NCBI GenBank assembly: GCA_937908275.1
Contig: CALERA010000178.1
Span: 1-14,071, forward strand
DNA from: an uncultured Desulfarculaceae bacterium
Lineage (GTDB): Bacteria; Desulfobacterota; Desulfarculia; Desulfarculales; Desulfarculaceae
Length of the DNA stretch: 14,071 nucleotides
Reading direction: 5' to 3'
The stretch's first letter is position 1. Each line of letters begins with the position of its first letter. A program made the translations under genes and the position numbers. Below are positions 13,322 through 14,071 of the stretch, piece after piece. The notes beneath the pieces were generated by a model. That model was given only the letters and a program-made list of their open reading frames with translations, had not been told where the DNA came from and searched no databases.

Positions 13322-14071
13322 TCAGTTCTCCGCCGGCCGCACCCGTCCCGGGTCCAGGCCCAGCCCGGCCAGCCAGGTCTGGGCCGCCCGCAGGTGGGCC
13401 AGGCGCAGGGGTTCGGTGCCGCCGTGGGCGTTGCGCCCGAAGTAGAAGTTGATCTCCAGGAGCAGGGCCGGGCCTTGCTCGGGCACCAGCACGTCCACCC
13501 CCACCAGGTCCAGGCCAGCCTTGCGCTGAAGGGTGCGGGCCAGGTCCACCGCCCGGGCCATCTGGTCGGGCCAGGCCTGGCGCTCCACCCGGCCGCCCTG
13601 GCTCAGGCAGGTGAAGAAACCCTCCGGGTCCGGGGCCACCCGCCAGAAGCAGTCCACCTGGTCGCCCACCAGCACCACCCGGGCGTCGCGGCCGGGCAGG
13701 GGCACCCGCTCCTGGAGCACCAGGCCGGAAGGACCGAGAAAACACCTGGTTTCCAGGCGGTTGTCCAGGGCCGCGAGCTCGTCGGGATCGGCCACCAGGA
13801 AGACGTTGCTGCCCTGGCCCCCGCCGGCGCCCTTGACCACCAGGGGCGGGGTGATGCCCGCCGCCGCCACCTCGCCCGCCCGCCAGGCCGCCACGGCCTG
13901 GGCCAGGTCGGCATAGACCAGGGTGCGGGGGTGGGGCAGGTCCAGGTGGCGGAAGAGCCAGTAATTGCCCACCTTGCCGTCCAAACCCAGGTGCACCGCC
14001 GGCCGGGGGAAGTGGGGCCGGCCCAGGGAGGAGACCAGGCCGTAGAGGTCCGGCCGGCAGACCTGGGGCAG
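13322..14071 (-). CDS. RimK-like ATP-grasp enzyme (5' end outside window)
   Basis: The frame is open to the window edge, so the N-terminus is missing; 249 residues are visible. The product resembles RimK/glutathione-synthase-type ATP-grasp ligases, which join a carboxylate to an amine through an acyl-phosphate. Numbered from the first visible residue, KVGNYWLFRHLDLPHPRT (33-50) matches the segment before the ATP-grasp domain. PLVVKGAGGGQGSN (76-89) is the nucleotide-binding Lys and Gly-rich loop, LQER (119-122) contacts adenine or ribose, and LLLEINFYFGRNAHGG (203-218) supplies the Mg-binding Glu206 and Asn208. A GTG at 13996 could be taken as a start, but the upstream codons continue the family pattern, so it is internal. 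It is coupled to the downstream hydrolase gene. The ligated substrates cannot be read from the sequence. Confidence 0.88.
   Translation of the reverse strand: MPQVCRPDLYGLVSSLGRPHFPRPAVHLGLDGKVGNYWLFRHLDLPHPRTLVYADLAQAVAAWRAGEVAAAGITPPLVVKGAGGGQGSNVFLVADPDELAALDNRLETRCFLGPSGLVLQERVPLPGRDARVVLVGDQVDCFWRVAPDPEGFFTCLSQGGRVERQAWPDQMARAVDLARTLQRKAGLDLVGVDVLVPEQGPALLLEINFYFGRNAHGGTEPLRLAHLRAAQTWLAGLGLDPGRVRPAEN

Overview
This is a GC-rich stretch, roughly two-thirds G+C by eye and with strong G/C at third codon positions. The gene content is Cache-domain signalling proteins, an MCP of a type common in sulfate-reducing lineages, orphan PAS kinases and an alkylsulfatase-like lipoprotein. Together these suggest a Gram-negative deltaproteobacterium (Desulfobacterota). 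That placement is an inference from protein style, not from a marker gene. The first 46 bases are not genomic: they match the Illumina P5/TruSeq adapter exactly, so base 47 is the end of a draft contig. The other end cuts through an ATP-grasp gene.

Layout, left to right. (1) Bases 47-212 hold a tRNA-Thr(CGT) on the minus strand with its own promoter and an intrinsic terminator. (2) Bases 643-2454 (+) encode a lipoprotein of the alkylsulfatase branch of the metallo-beta-lactamase fold. It converges on uup (2493-4340, -), an ABC-F ATPase. (3) Bases 4755-10140 form a signalling block of three adjacent genes that carry related single-Cache sensor domains: a methyl-accepting chemotaxis protein (+), a small exported stand-alone Cache protein (-), and a membrane hybrid histidine kinase Cache-PAS-PAS-HisKA-HATPase-REC (+). 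(4) Bases 10141-11201 are about 1.06 kb without a credible gene. This stretch holds three copies of a 59-60 bp two-hairpin repeat, a separate dispersed-type palindrome and other small repeats. (5) Bases 11202-14071 (all -) hold a soluble PAS histidine kinase, a probable small-RNA locus or leader with strong promoter and terminator signals (about 12411-12577), and a tightly spaced pair encoding an alpha/beta hydrolase and a RimK-like ATP-grasp enzyme.

Functionally, the centre of the window is a sensory cluster. One extracytoplasmic ligand-binding fold is used for chemotaxis (MCP), for phosphorelay signalling (hybrid kinase) and as a free exported domain. No response regulator with an output domain lies next to either kinase, so their targets are elsewhere. 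The observations I rate highest are the three-copy structured repeat with a compensatory base-pair change, the unassigned small-RNA candidate, and the triple-Cache arrangement.
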